Source of the DNA: Serripes groenlandicus
Taxonomy: Eukaryota; Mollusca; Bivalvia; Cardiida; Cardiidae
Direction: 5' to 3'
Assembly: GCA_031761405.1 (NCBI GenBank)
Contig: JASEVX010000007.1
Coordinates: 55,252,616-55,316,615 of the forward strand
DNA: 64,000 nt
Shown in pieces: positions 1-10,847 of the stretch. The translations under genes were made by a program, and so were the position numbers. The number at the start of each line of letters is the position of its first letter. The first letter of the stretch is position 1. The notes beneath the pieces are model-generated. The model worked only from the letters and a program-made list of their open reading frames with translations. It did no database searches and had not been told where the DNA came from.

Positions 1-20
1 TCACAACTTTAAATTTGACA

Positions 21-240
21 GCCTCGATCAATGTAGAGGTAGAGTGTCCGCCTCGGATGCGGGAGGTAGCGGGTTCTACCCCTGGCCGGGTAGAATCATA
101 GACTTTAAAAGTGTAGTAATGGATTTCCCTCCTTGGCGTTCAGGATTATAGGGGTAAGCAAGAACTACGACTGACTTGCTGATGTCAGAGTACATTTACC
201 AGTATAACTGGTAATCTTCCAAGACAACGCCGTGATATAT
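21..240 (+). mobile_element. SINE-B copy, 3' end cut by palindrome
   Basis: A tRNA-like head is visible: 'gcctcgat' start, A-box-like 'gtagaggtagagtgtccgc' and B-box-like 'gggttctacccc'. It is followed by the family body ('ggccgggta', 'cgactgacttgctgatgtcag', 'ccagtataactggtaa') and the start of the conserved 3' domain ('aacgccgtgatata'). The usual '..gttgaaagcggcgtaaaac' end is missing because the 236-410 palindrome begins there. The shared 3' domain suggests a V-SINE-like mollusc family (possibly RUDI-related), which is inferred, not searched. Confidence 0.7.
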
Positions 241-410
241 AGAGTTTAATTAACATTGTTTTCATGATACGGGATTTAAATCCCAAGTGGAAGAGATTCT
301 TGCGATATAAAAACGAGTGCGCTATAGCGCACGAGTTTTTATATGCAAGAATCTCTTTCACGAGGGATTTAATTCCCAAATCATGAAAACAATGTTTATT
401 AAACTATATA
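236..410. repeat. Long palindrome (~175 bp)
   Basis: The arms 'gagtttaattaacattg' and 'caatgtttattaaac' read inward through 'ttttcatga', 'gggattta' and 'agagattctt', then a central 'gtgcgctatagcgcac'. About 85 bp pairs with about 85 bp with few mismatches, so it is a foldback element or a snap-back duplication. No target duplication was resolved. Confidence 0.8.
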
Positions 411-845
411 TTATATACTCGGCGATAATTTTCGTTTTTAAACGACAATACCCCTGTGCAGCTCATTTATTTTTAGCTCAGAAGTGGAGAGATCTGAATG
501 ACGTAATCTGCCAGTTTTGCAGTGACGTCACTATATATATATATACGTGACGTCACCGACAATGTGTACATTGATTGAAATAAACTTGTGTCATGTCCAT
601 TCAAGCTCTTATTTGCGGATTTAAAAGTGCAATTGTGGATAATTTAACGGTTCATCATGGAAATAAAGTGTGAAAACGGAGCTAAAAAGTGTTTAAAAGA
701 GATTTTAAAAAAGTAGTTCCGAAAATCCGGCTAGTGAGCTATATATCGCACACTAGGCGATATTGCTCAGTAGACAAAAAGCATGTTATAGGTTTTCTCA
801 AGTTGGGAAATCTCTATATTTTATCATTCAGTATATAATATATAG
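411..845. other. Arm with two GTGACGTCAC sites
   Basis: There is no gene here. Two GTGACGTCAC decamers (522-531 and 547-556) flank a short (TA)n tract, making a 35-bp symmetric block. Further right, 'aaaaaagtagttccg' (about 706) matches the same word in the 2146-2550 block, so this segment looks like a divergent relative of it. Confidence 0.4.
523..555. promoter_or_regulatory. Paired CRE/ATF-type palindromes
   Basis: Two perfect TGACGTCA octamers (523-530 and 548-555) sit symmetrically around 'ctatatatatatatac'. TGACGTCA is the known CREB/ATF binding site. The context is a repeat, so function is uncertain. Confidence 0.35.
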
Positions 846-1011
846 AGAATAACTAACTGCATGTTTTTGATATAGAATTTATGTCACAAGGGAAAAAAGG
901 GGTAATTTGGTTAAAATCACGAAACCGTAGGTTGAGTGATTTTACACCAAATTACCCCTTTGTTCCCGAGTGACATAAATTCGATATCAAAAACATGCAG
1001 TTAGTTATTCT
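846..1011 (-). mobile_element. P166 palindromic element, intact
   Basis: Terminal inverted repeats begin AGAATAACTAACTGCATG and continue for about 45 bp. An inner palindrome follows ('aaaggggtaatttgg' ... 'ccaaattacccctttt'), so nearly the whole 166 bp folds on itself. The two arms differ at diagnostic sites: the left has 'gatatagaa' and 'cacaaggg', the right has 'gatatcgaa' and 'cactcggg'. Its reverse complement matches 33307-33425 followed by 38943-38989, where the same element is split. The flanks are AT-rich and no clear duplication was seen. Confidence 0.8.
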
Positions 1012-1418
1012 ATTTAATATATCTATAGGTGCTACCTATTTACGAAAAAACGCAAGATAATTATAAACAAAAATTAAAGAACATACTTTGGCCATACAAA
1101 AAGGATTTATAAGTAATTGACTAGACAATAATAATGTTAATGTCATGTTTCTTGCATTATCAAAACATATTTGGAATTCGTAGTGCCGTCGTCTATTATT
1201 ACGAACAGAAAATAATAAAGTAAAAACTTTCAGAAAATCAAGGAATACATTTATAATGAACGAGGTTAAAACATGAGGGCCAAGATGATCCTTAATCGAT
1301 CACCTGCATTATGGTAAAGAAGCAAATAGATCAGCGCTTTTCTGATGCCATCTGGCGACTACCTTTTTCAACCAGTCAATATGACTGGAACAAATTATGT
1401 AAGGGGTCACATTTCTGC
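1012..1418. other. No recognised feature
   Basis: AT-rich DNA without a credible reading frame or repeat that I recognise. Confidence 0.5.
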
Positions 1419-1540
1419 TAAACCCTTTCCCTATTAGAGACAGTTTCTGAGGCCTATGCAACAGACGATTTAGGAAAAGATTGTCACCAAAAGAACAATT
1501 GCTCCTTATCAGAAAGTTATCCTTTTGCCACAATGTTTGA
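1419..1540 (+). mobile_element. TM1 MITE, left part only
   Basis: It starts 'taaaccctttccct' and runs through 'gcaacagacgat', the degraded central hairpin and 'ccttttgccacaatgttt', then stops. The right terminal repeat is lost. Confidence 0.6.
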
Positions 1541-1861
1541 TAAATAATTATACTTTGAATGAGTGTGGCAATAGCTCATGTATAGGAATTTGGGGTCTTT
1601 CATGTTGATACCACTTTTTTTGCGGGAAACGACGTCGCTCCATTGACGTTACGCCAAGATGAAGTGTAACGGAAATGACGTCACGTCCTTCTTTGGCTAC
1701 GATACAGTCAAAATTTAGGTTCGGGCGTAGAAGGCTAATGCTGTCGGGTTTTTTACGAACGGGAAAACATATTTCTTACAGATTTCCATTTAGTTTTAAC
1801 TTTTCGTACAAATGTTTATTCCCACATAACACAGCATTTTAATGATCTTAAATATCTATTT
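1541..1861. other. No gene; one CRE octamer
   Basis: No frame or known repeat is visible. A TGACGTCA octamer lies at 1677-1684 beside 'ttacgccaagatgaagtgtaacg'. Confidence 0.4.
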
Positions 1862-2023
1862 TAAAAAAAAAATGATTAAAAAGACGACAATAATTTTCAA
1901 TCCGTGTTTTTCCGCTCATTTTATACATACCCAAAATACCGATTTAAAAAAAAAATGATTAAAAAGACGACAATAATTTTCAATCTGTGTTTTACGTCTG
2001 CCTTTTATACAAATCCAAAATGG
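1862..2023. repeat. 81-bp direct duplication
   Basis: Two adjacent copies share 'tttaaaaaaaaaatgatt', 'aaaagacgacaataatttt' and 'caat(c)tgtgttt', with the second offset by 81 bp. A poly-A run follows at 2073-2094. Confidence 0.75.
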
Positions 2024-2145
2024 CGGCCCCCATTGATTTTTCCAGTTTCATTTCAGAAAGCTTCATGGGTTATTGAAAAAAAAAAAAAAAAAAAAATCTC
2101 ACCTGTTAACTAGAAGCGAAAAAACCCATTCATGGTTTTTTTTCG

Positions 2146-2550
2146 TATTATATATCTGGAATAAATCTCCCCTTTATTTTAAAGAAACATATAAAAAAAA
2201 AAAAAAAATTGGCCTTAGGCGTATGAATGTTACGTAACCAAATACTGCTGCTTCTATTTGGCGCCAAATGACTAGCGTTATGACGTCAAAACCGCTGACG
2301 TTACGTCATTTTCCTAGTAATCGGTCTCAGTTTTTTTTAAATTCCTAGAATTAAACCCACTTTAAATTCCAAAGATGTTCCAAATCTAAAAAAAAGTAGT
2401 TCCGGCAAAAATGATATCATCACTAGTGATGATATAAAAAAACTAAAAGTGTTATCGTCACAGTGTTAGTTATCATTTTTTTAAAAATTGATATTGATTT
2501 TATGTCACTTAAATTTCAATGCAAAATTTGGATAGGTATGTAATAAAACG
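2146..2550 (-). repeat. CRE-bearing dispersed repeat, copy 1
   Basis: About 400 bp is the near-identical reverse complement of 32912-33303. Landmarks are 'tggcgccaaatgactagcg', TGACGTCA at 2281, 'aaagtagttccggcaaaaat', the palindrome 'atcatcactagtgatgat' and 'ttcaatgcaaaatttgg'. No terminal inverted repeat or coding capacity is visible. It could be an LTR fragment or a non-autonomous element. Confidence 0.75.
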
Positions 2551-2606
2551 TTATATAACTTTAAAAATGTTGAAAAGCGGCGTAAAACACAATAAAAATA
2601 AATAAT
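2551..2606 (+). mobile_element. SINE-B 3' tail fragment
   Basis: 'ttatataact...aaaatgttgaaaagcggcgtaaaacac' matches the conserved 3' end of SINE-B. The head and body are absent. Confidence 0.6.
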
Positions 2607-3809
2607 ATTCATATGAATACAAAATAAAATGAATTCTTGTATCACAATAAGTCAATGTAAATAACAAATTAAAGTAATTTTACCAACAGTTGTCTTTATC
2701 ATAGCAATGGTATTTTTGGATTACTTCATATTAAACAAAAATCAATACTGTACGACCAGAACCAGATCAGCATGCATCTCCGTGCAGTCGAAACAAGTTC
2801 TTCTCTGTTCTTCGTGTAGTCGTGCAAATATTCATGTCTGTAAGATAAACTGACATCATGCATTTAACCCAATCAACAAACATCAAACACATTGGTTAAG
2901 TCTGATCATATCGTTGCTTTTACTAAATTACACACTTACGTAGTGACGTATTCGCTATTAACTTGGTGATTTTATCAGTCAGAAAATGGGAGGGGCGAAA
3001 TAAATAAATAATAATCAACACGTTGAAATGTGTGTAAATATCTTCTTTTGTTTTCATCCACAACAGAAACTCACTCAATTTCGACTGTTTTCTATGCACA
3101 CAATATTCAACGTTTTCTGATAAAGTAAGTCGGTCCTCAAACGTGTTGTTTACCAGACTCGAAAAGCAAGTGGATTTTTTACTTGTTTGGCGCACGATCC
3201 TACCAAAATAACCCGAATCAAATCTACGGTGACTGGCATGAGTAGAAACATAAAACGGAGTAATTTCAGACTTGATGCGCCGTATGACAACACAATAAAG
3301 AGAGCGTGCCGTTGGGATGGTACAATATTGAATTTCAAATAGACAGGTGTGTCATTCAATATTGGAACTCTGTTTGAAATCCCTGTCGATTCATCCATTA
3401 ATTAATGGCACCGCCTAATCTAATGGTAAGTTTGATATAATTGTCCATTTTAGGTCGTAAGCTTACTGATGACCTTGCTGACGGAAACAGACTGACTTAC
3501 TCGTAGACATACGTGGCATCCATACGTCAGCATGGAGCTACGGAACTACTGCATTTAGCACGGTTGCAAAGCTTATAATGGCAAAGTGCAGTCACACTGA
3601 ATATTGATAGACTCTTTTGTGACTTTCGATTTCCTATCAACTTTATTATAACTGCCATAGTTTAACAAATTCAGATCCAATTGTGACTATTGTTACACTT
3701 TCATAGACAAAACTGTTTTATTGGGTTTGTATCCAATTTTCATAAAACATATTCCAATGATTTGTTCAGTAAGCTATGAAATTCAAAGTGTGGAGTAAGG
3801 AGTGAAGAA
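2607..3809. other. No recognised feature (1.2 kb)
   Basis: Low-complexity AT-rich DNA. Two short minus-strand frames (2923-3195 and 3150-3398) exist but have no recognisable domain, and their length is within chance expectation here. Confidence 0.5.
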
Positions 3810-4000
3810 TAACATCAGCCGTGGAAGAATGCTGGTTAACGTCAGGGATTGAGAACCGGGAGTACTGGATTCGATCCCAATTCGCCGCGGACAGGCTGGA
3901 GTCCCATTTGGCAAGGCACGTTTCCTAGCCAAGTAATGGTTTGTTTACCTATGTATCATGAATAAATAAACTGTTGTCTTGACATAACTGAACTTTTTTT
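3810..4000 (+). mobile_element. SINE with alternative tRNA-like head, decayed
   Basis: A B-box-like 'ggattcgatccc' is followed by the module 'ggcaaggcacgtttcctagccaagtaatggtttgtttacc' and 'tcatgaataaataaactg'. The same module occurs at 17889-18065, 21167-21308, 59035-59175 and 62243-62470. Confidence 0.55.
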
Positions 4001-4201
4001 GAAAAAGACGTTTAGCATCCCCTACCCACTTACCCCAAATGAAACTAACAATAATAATTACCCGACTTAATGCACTCCATTTTTAGCAGTAATACCATGT
4101 GCGTGTGGTTTTATTTCTTGTTTCCAATCGTAATGCACGCATCGGGTAAACTGTTTTGAAACCCGATATGACATTAAATTTTAATCAACAGAACCTATAA
4201 A

Positions 4202-4406
4202 TAAACCCTTTGCCACATAAACAAATCTGCAGAAGACGACTTTGGATACATTTAGACATCAATATGCAAACATTATACAATAGAGTAGAAAGTATTGTGG
4301 CAACATGAGAAACTGCTCTTCATGACCAACTTCTCCTTTTGTCCCAAAGTTTTCAAAAGTCGTCTGCTGCAGGGTTTTTTTTCATGCGTCTGTGAGAAAG
4401 GATTAA
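4202..4406 (-). mobile_element. TM1 MITE copy
   Basis: Its ends are 'taaaccctttgccacata' and '..tgtgagaaaggattaa'. Internal words 'aaatctgcagaagacgac' and 'aaaagtcgtctgctgcag' show the inverted-repeat shoulders. The central hairpin is degraded. Confidence 0.65.
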
Positions 4407-5183
4407 CTGTTCCCTGACATGATATTTCTAATGTCATCTGCTACGTAACTGTCTAAGCTTGTTTGATTCTAATTTCAAATAACCATATGTTTCCAAGGCA
4501 ACTGACTACCTTCCCACATAGATTTTGGTCCGCCAATTATTAAAAGACAGATGACCTTCTTCTGCAAAATGTAAAGGAAGTCACTTTTTTAGGGAAATTT
4601 TTTAATGTAATTACACCTGACCACTTGTGTTCAAATCAATTTTACTTGCTACTGTTTACGCAAATAATACACATACAAGAGTTGCCGCAATTGGATGTTA
4701 GCGTGGGAATCAGCATATTATGGCTTAAGAAATACTGTTTGATTCGAAAAGCACGAAACCCACTTTTAAATATATCATATAAATATATGATAACAATAGT
4801 TTTTTAGTTAAATACGTAAAACGAAAACAAAAATACCTTTTCCCAACGTGTTGACCTCGATCTCTCAAAATTATTGTAAACATTTGTCTGCGCATGCGCG
4901 TCATTTTCCCCTTAATATATTCTTAAAATCGCAAAATTTAGTACAATAACTTCGCATTTATGAAAATATTCCCATATTCCTGTTATTAAAACCCCGGTGG
5001 TTCCCAGTGATGTAACCTAGACTCTGCTCTGGTATACTGCTTGTGTTCAGTTGTGTGACTTCGGGTCGAAGTCAAGAGAGGGAGCAATGTAACGGGAACG
5101 GGGTATAGGTATAAATATCACTTCTACAGCCTTGCTGTGGAAGCCGGCTTTTATAGCGACGTTGGTAGAGTGGTTGACCTTTT
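4407..5183. other. No gene; NRF-1-like motif
   Basis: There is no credible frame. The only landmark is a perfect TGCGCATGCGC-type palindrome at 4889-4900, annotated separately. A TATA-like 'ggtataaatatcac' lies at about 5108. Confidence 0.4.
4889..4900. promoter_or_regulatory. NRF-1-like palindrome
   Basis: TGCGCATGCGCG fits the known NRF-1 consensus YGCGCAYGCGCR exactly. It could belong to a cryptic or element-borne promoter, as no transcript is evident nearby. Confidence 0.3.
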
Positions 5184-5257
5184 CGTAAAGTTAGGCAACG
5201 TTCATCGCGGTTAGTGCCTAGATGGGTGACCCGCGATGGCTTAACACCGGTACACGT
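5184..5257 (+). pseudogene. 5S rRNA-derived fragment (pseudogene or 5S-SINE)
   Basis: 'aaagttaggcaacg' and 'cggttagtgcctagatgggtgacc' align with the internal control region of animal 5S rRNA: A box around aagttaagcaacgt, intermediate element ggttagtac, C box gatgggtgacc. The 5' third of 5S rRNA and its 3' helix are not recognisable, and a tRNA-like 'gttggtagagtggttgacc' precedes it. It is therefore a fossil 5S copy or part of a 5S-headed SINE, not a working gene. Confidence 0.6.
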
Positions 5258-5809
5258 AACACTATGGTTTTAATTTACATTTTAATTATAAAAAAACTAC
5301 TTGCATTTAAATAGACTGGTTCACTAATCTTAATCTTCTATTGCAAACTTGAACAAGAACCAGTCTAGTGACGAACTGCTACGGAAATATCCTAGAGCTG
5401 CCGGTAAAATACGGTGCATTATAAATCAAGACGATTAATACGGCGCAAGCGCAATCCCATTGTACCGGTGGTAGTTCTAAACACAACCAATATATGCTCT
5501 GGTGCTGATGCACCCGCGCAATGACGTGCCTTATCGAGTTATTATATCAGAACACATCCGTATAAAACTTTACTCGTATCGTTGAAAATAATTTGATAAG
5601 CAAAATAAAATCAGACTTCTTTTTAAATGGAGTGTTGTAAACTAGCTAAAAATAATAATCAAAGTACTTAAAGTACTTAAGGCAGCATTGCGATCGTTTA
5701 AGAGGAGATGCAGAAGTGCATATATAAATATTTATCTTAACATATCCCAACTATGACAGACAAGAAATGATGCATGAATGAGAACATCAACAACAGTTGT
5801 GTTTAGAAT
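5258..5809. other. No gene; short inverted repeat
   Basis: 'agactggttc' (about 5313) and 'gaaccagtct' (about 5359) form a small inverted repeat. Nothing else was recognised. Confidence 0.4.
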
Positions 5810-6830
5810 GTATATATATACACATTTGAAAGACGACCACCAAAGGAACATTTCTGTAACGATTTGTTGAAATTTGCCCAGTGCAGTAGGATGAGATGTC
5901 ATTTGAAGCTAAACATTTAATTTTCCCCTTTCCTCTTGCCTCCTGGTAACTATGTCTTTCGATCCAATCAATATGCCACTGAAGGGACACATCAAGCAAG
6001 CGCTTTTATAAGAATGGTGTTTTTGTTTTCTTTTTGTCTTTTTGTCGTTCGCTGCCTTTTTTTTTCAACAAATGAATAAGATTTGAACAATTTTCGTAAA
6101 GAATCACTGAAGGAACATTTCTACTTAATAACCTTGAATTGGCAATGCGGGTTGCTCGCCAAATGGCTATATAGCTTAGTGCGAGGGTAAATAACGGCAG
6201 AAAACGAACGAACAAGCGGATTTAGAGGTGAAGAATTTTCGATAATGGGCATTTCACTCCCTTTCTGATACCGCACAATCAAAACTATTTATATATTTGA
6301 ACATAATTAAGAAAGGGACCGCCAAAAAACTTGCGTGTGACTTCTCTTTTAAATTTGACCAGTTGATAAGAAAATGTCATTTGAAGCTTAAAGTTCAATT
6401 TCTCCTTTTCAGATGCCATCTTGTTTCTATGACTTGCAACCAATCAAAACGAATTTAAAACACGTAGAGGGTCACTGAATGAACAATTCTGCTAAAATAT
6501 CTTGAAATCAGACAAGCAATTTCATGAGAAAATTGTGTAGTTTTGCCCCGTTTCTGAAACCGGCTGATTGCCGTGTTTAACAACCACTCAGTATGATTAT
6601 ATTTGAAGAGAGTCATCTTATGAACATTTCTGTCACATTTTATTTGTATCAGACAAGAGAATTTAGAGCAAAATATTTCAACAAATTGGCATATTTCACC
6701 CTCTCTTAGGCATAGAAATTCAGATCTGAACTGACAAGCGAGTCGGGCCAGTAATTTACCAAATATTATTAGGCCGAGTATTTTTGTAAGGATTTGCCTT
6801 AAAATCACTGGTATTAAGATGTAATACTAT
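5810..6830 (-). repeat. Decayed ancient bivalve repeat, reverse copy
   Basis: Words such as 'aggaacatttctgtaa', 'gagggtcactgaatgaaca' and 'atgtcatttgaagct' recur several times. They are reverse complements of the module at 35930-36430 ('gaaatgttccttggg..accctctat'). Divergence is high. The 117-codon minus frame at 6455-6808 lies wholly within it. Confidence 0.55.
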
Positions 6831-8278
6831 GTTCATTGTATTAAAAATAAAAATGTAAAAACACTCGGTACAACAGATAAGCTTTTCATGTTAATTGAGT
6901 ATTCATCCATTATTCAATAATAATAACCCCAATAATATATTTCAATATAGTATTTCAACACATGTACCCTTATCATCATTTTAGTTTTCATAAATCAACC
7001 TGGTTTAATTATTATTAGCCCTTATGCTTCTTATCTAGGCATGCCACGATCCTCTTACCTACAGATGTCACCTTCAGTATTATATACTTTTTATCTTCTA
7101 TTCATAAAATGCCAACATTGGAATTTCTGTAAATGAGCAACTGGGTTAGTTATTTCATTATAAAATTATCTGATTCTACATTGTTTTACAAATGATATGT
7201 AATAGACTTCATTTTATAGCAACATTAAACATATCTGATTGAACACTAACTTTTCTGATAGATAATTTAGTATGAAGAGGATCATTTTGTTTCTTATAAA
7301 TACACACACCATCCATGTTTTGTTTTATTTTAGTTAGAAAGGAAACTGTAAATTTAATTTTTTAACATATTCTCTTATCTGTATCAATTACATCATTATG
7401 GCTGATATGATGGTACAGTCCACTTGTATTATCAAACCAGAAAACAAATCCTGTATGGTCTGCATTTGCAATCAATTTATACGTACTTAAACTTAAATTT
7501 ATTGGCCTGCCTTGACCGACAATAGTCTTAGAATCTTGCACATTTTATTTTTACTACCAGTAACGAATTCATTCTAAACATGACCAGTCCATTTTAGTTT
7601 TAATGAGTTTTAATGAATGTTTATGATTGGAATTGTATAAGTTTCAAACCCATTGGAAACTGAGACAAAATCATGAGTATAATTTTCTCACAAATCAAGT
7701 GAAACTCATTTTGTTTTTAATCTTATTTAATTAAGTTCCACTCGTGAGGTTATTTGGATTGATCCAAGAACAAAGTTTAAGGAAGTCCATTTTACTTTAG
7801 ATGTTTAAAAAATATGATTACATAAGCACATGTGTCGTTTGGCAACTTGAAGAAATAGGGCGACATTGTTTTTGATGTTTTACCAGTTGAATGTGACTTA
7901 ACGACCACTGAGTAGGTCACCAATGGACCATGTTTTAACTGTTATAATTTTTTTTCTTTATGACAAGATAAATTAACTCTGGAATAATTGTAGATTTAAA
8001 TAACAGTTTGTTGAATAAATATTCCCCCCGTGTAAATTTTGTCCTACAAACTTCCTTTTATGCAGTCAGAGTTGGTCGGAAGTTAAACTTTAGATACGCA
8101 GTTCTTGAATAAGCATTAAGTATCCGTAATTTTCATTGAGCTTCGTTACCCATTGATTTAGATGCGGATGTCTTCCCTGTCCATTCTAGACATCTGGTTC
8201 CAGTTGTCGGACGTAAAAGCGCCAAATGATTTATCAAAATTAAATGGGAACATGAAAGTATTTTTTTTCCACTCCAGC
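6831..8278. other. No recognised feature (1.4 kb)
   Basis: AT-rich DNA with no credible frame and no repeat family that I recognise. Confidence 0.5.
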
Positions 8279-8430
8279 GGAGTTTGATTAGTGGTTTAGT
8301 TTCTTCAAACACTTCGACGAACCTTTTCTCAAAATTTATTAAGATCGCCGACAACCGGAGCATTATAACAACTGCATTTTGAGAACAGGTTCGTCGAAGT
8401 GTTTGAAAAAACTAGACCACCAATCAATCT
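8279..8430. repeat. Inverted repeat, ~55-bp arms
   Basis: The left arm contains 'ttcaaacacttcgacgaacc' and 'tctcaaaat'. The right arm contains 'attttgaga' and 'ggttcgtcgaagtgtttgaa'. The loop is about 40 bp. It is a likely small foldback element. Confidence 0.75.
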
Positions 8431-9279
8431 CCTGTAAAACCCCGGAGATAGGTAGACTGCACCATGTTTCATTAAAAAGGGTGAAGAAATAAAAAAGTTA
8501 CCATTGTTTTTTACTTCTAATCAAGATCAATTATTGCTGTCTGACGATGCAAATATGACGTCAAAAGTCACGTGGTATACACACACTGTAACATAAGCAA
8601 ATCTACTTTGACAGAAGAAATAGAAAAATTTCTATTTCTATAGGGAACAATTTACAAAGGGTAATTTGTTGCAGTGTTTACAAATTGCGTTGTGATATTC
8701 TAATAATTTAGTCCACCTAAATATGGTATTTACGCATTCAGAGACTTGTAATTTAATCTTATTTGACTTTTGCTTATGTTGGCATTTGTAATTCAGTCTA
8801 TAATTTTTTGCACTATTTTGATGGCGTACTGAATTTGTAGAAATAGTTTTCTTAGTCGTTTACATCACGTGACTTCAAAATCTCACTTGAAACTATATAT
8901 GGTCTCCTCGCTTGCGCAACTCTACCAAATAAACAAGACTGAACGTATCCACAAAACTAGCGTATCGCCTAAACATATTAAGTCAACAATTTAACCAAAG
9001 ATATATAAACGTAACTCGATTATTAATACTATATCAGAAATAAAATTATATTTAATTATAATATTTCATTTTTCATCGATGAGATACCTATATAATTGTT
9101 TTATATTGAAGCATCGTTGTTACGAAATTGGTCTTTGATTTGGCTTCCCGTGAGAGACGACGAATCATATAAACTACAGTGCAAAGCGATAGCTGATATT
9201 ATCGGTAGTCTCCCGATAAAAGCGAATATTCATAACAAGAGACGCGTCGGGAGAAAACCTGTCCTAATCGGGATATCTG
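8431..9279. other. No gene; one CRE octamer
   Basis: TGACGTCA occurs at 8556-8563. No frame or family was recognised otherwise. Confidence 0.4.
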
Positions 9280-9510
9280 TTAACCCTTTCCCTCATACAG
9301 ACGCTTGTTGCGCCTCTGCAGCAGACGACTTTTAAAAACATTGTGACAAAGGGAGCAATTGCTCGAAACTAGCCATTACTCCTTTTGCGACAAAAGTTTT
9401 CAACTCTTTTTCAGTAATTATACCTTAATTTTCAGAGATTTCCTCTAATTTTATTCTAGATGTTTTCAAAGTCGTCTGATGCAGAGTTGCTGTATGTGGG
9501 AAAGAGTTAA
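9280..9510 (+). mobile_element. TM1 MITE, full length
   Basis: It is 231 bp including TTAA at both ends (9280-9283 and 9507-9510). The left end is CCCTTTCCCTCATACAGACGC and the right end 'tatgtgggaaagag'. TTAA duplication with CCC-starting ends is typical of piggyBac-type elements. There is no coding capacity. Confidence 0.8.
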
Positions 9511-9586
9511 GACTGGTCGTGTGTACACGTTACGAACCTTCTAGCCTGTTGTGATTCAATAACACTTCCCTACATGCGGATGCATT

Positions 9587-9728
9587 TTAACCCTTTTCCT
9601 CATATAGACCCCTTCTGACGCAATGTTTTCAACTTTATGTTATTGTTAATCTATCATTTATTTCACGTTTTGGCAAGCAGTTTCCGAAGTCGTCTGCTGC
9701 AAATGTGTTGTATGTGGGAAAGGCTTTA
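9587..9728 (+). mobile_element. TM1 MITE with internal deletion
   Basis: The left end 'ttaacccttttcctcatatagac' jumps directly to 'caatgttttcaactt' and on to 'gaagtcgtctgctgcaaat'. The central hairpin is deleted. It lies 77 bp from the preceding TM1 copy. Confidence 0.7.
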
Positions 9729-9845
9729 CCTCCCGGATTGCAATGAATACGTGTGGCGAAACTCTATCCCAATAGTCATTAACCTATTTTATTCCTCAAT
9801 CAATACATGCCGAAGCGAACACATCTGATATATCATTCATGGATT

Positions 9846-10140
9846 TATTCAGTCGGTAGCGACGCGGATTATCAATCCAGGGGTTGTGAGTTCGAATCCC
9901 GGCTCGGCCAACTTTCTTTCCGACGATTGACAAAAGTCAATGTGACATGCGTCATTCGTCGTCTTCCACCAATGGGCCAAGTCTATGTGGAAAAGCAGCC
10001 AGTTGCTTGGGAAGATTGTTGTGTGGAGTACCGGTGTGAGAAAACCAGGAAATGCATGAGTCGGTGAGCTGGCCGCCGTGATATAACTGAGAAATTGTTA
10101 AAAACGACGTTGAACCCCAATCAATCAATCAATCAATAAA
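9846..10140 (+). mobile_element. SINE-A, nearly full length
   Basis: The tRNA-like head 'agtcggtagcgacgcggatt' and B box 'gagttcgaatccc' are followed by the body ('ttgacaaaagtcaatgtgac', 'ccagttgcttgggaag', 'gagaaaaccaggaaatgcat'). The 3' domain 'gccgtgatataactgagaa' and '(aatc)n' tail complete it. The first dozen head bases are lost. Pol III-type retroposon. Confidence 0.8.
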
Positions 10141-10287
10141 TCATATAAATTTAATTAAAAACTGACAAAAACATATATAAGCGGCGCTCTACCTTATACA
10201 TTTCCGACCAGTGAAGAACCAGATCAGCCATCGTATCTGCGCATTTCTATCTTGCTCTACACTGTTCGCTAATCCGTAAAAGAAGGC

Positions 10288-10512
10288 TTAACGCTTTCCC
10301 TCATATAGACGCTTTCTGATGCCTTTGCAGCAGACGGCTTTTTGAAAACATAGTGACAAAAGAAGAAATTGCCCAAAACGAGCAAGTTCTCCTTTTGCCA
10401 CAATGTTTTCCACTTTTAGTCATAGGTTATCCATTCAATCAATGTGATTTGTTTGACAACATAAGTTCAAAGTCATCTGCTGCAGAATTCTCGTATGAGG
10501 GAAAGGGGTTAA
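10288..10512 (+). mobile_element. TM1 MITE, full length
   Basis: TTAA at 10288 and 10509 flanks the element. The ends are CGCTTTCCCTCATATAGACG and 'tatgagggaaagggg'. Central hairpin arms 'gaaattgc' / 'gcaagttc' are slightly decayed. Confidence 0.8.
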
Positions 10513-10847
10513 ACACTCTTATGAAAATCAGTACTCGTTTGGATCTTTCAGCAGCAATGTGCAGACGAATATGCTTCCACACTGGTAATAAGGACGTATA
10601 AGGTTGATGTTCGCCAGTCTGGCATCAATATTAAAATTATTAACGCACCAGGATAACGTTCCAGAATTAAGGACGGATTTTATTACAGGGGCTAGTCAGT
10701 TTTACGTGTATAAAACGAATTTTTCCCTTGGGAGACATCATTGATCAACTCCTCTAAATAATTCGATGAAATTATTATTTTATGACATCGACTTCAAATA
10801 ATTACGAGGTACCCTTTCCTACAATATATGTGTAATAATTGAAATGG

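Noticed and set aside
3150..3398. 82-codon minus frame with hydrophobic stretch and a possible donor
   Set aside because: Hydrophobic runs are common in AT-rich chance frames. No homologous domain or second exon was recognised.
5088..5261. Solo LTR (TGTAACGG...CGTAACA with a TATA-like word)
   Set aside because: No second LTR, primer-binding site or target duplication could be seen. The 5S similarity explains part of it better.
6455..6808. 117-codon minus-strand frame
   Set aside because: It lies in the decayed repeat at 5810-6830, begins at a non-ATG codon and shows no domain.
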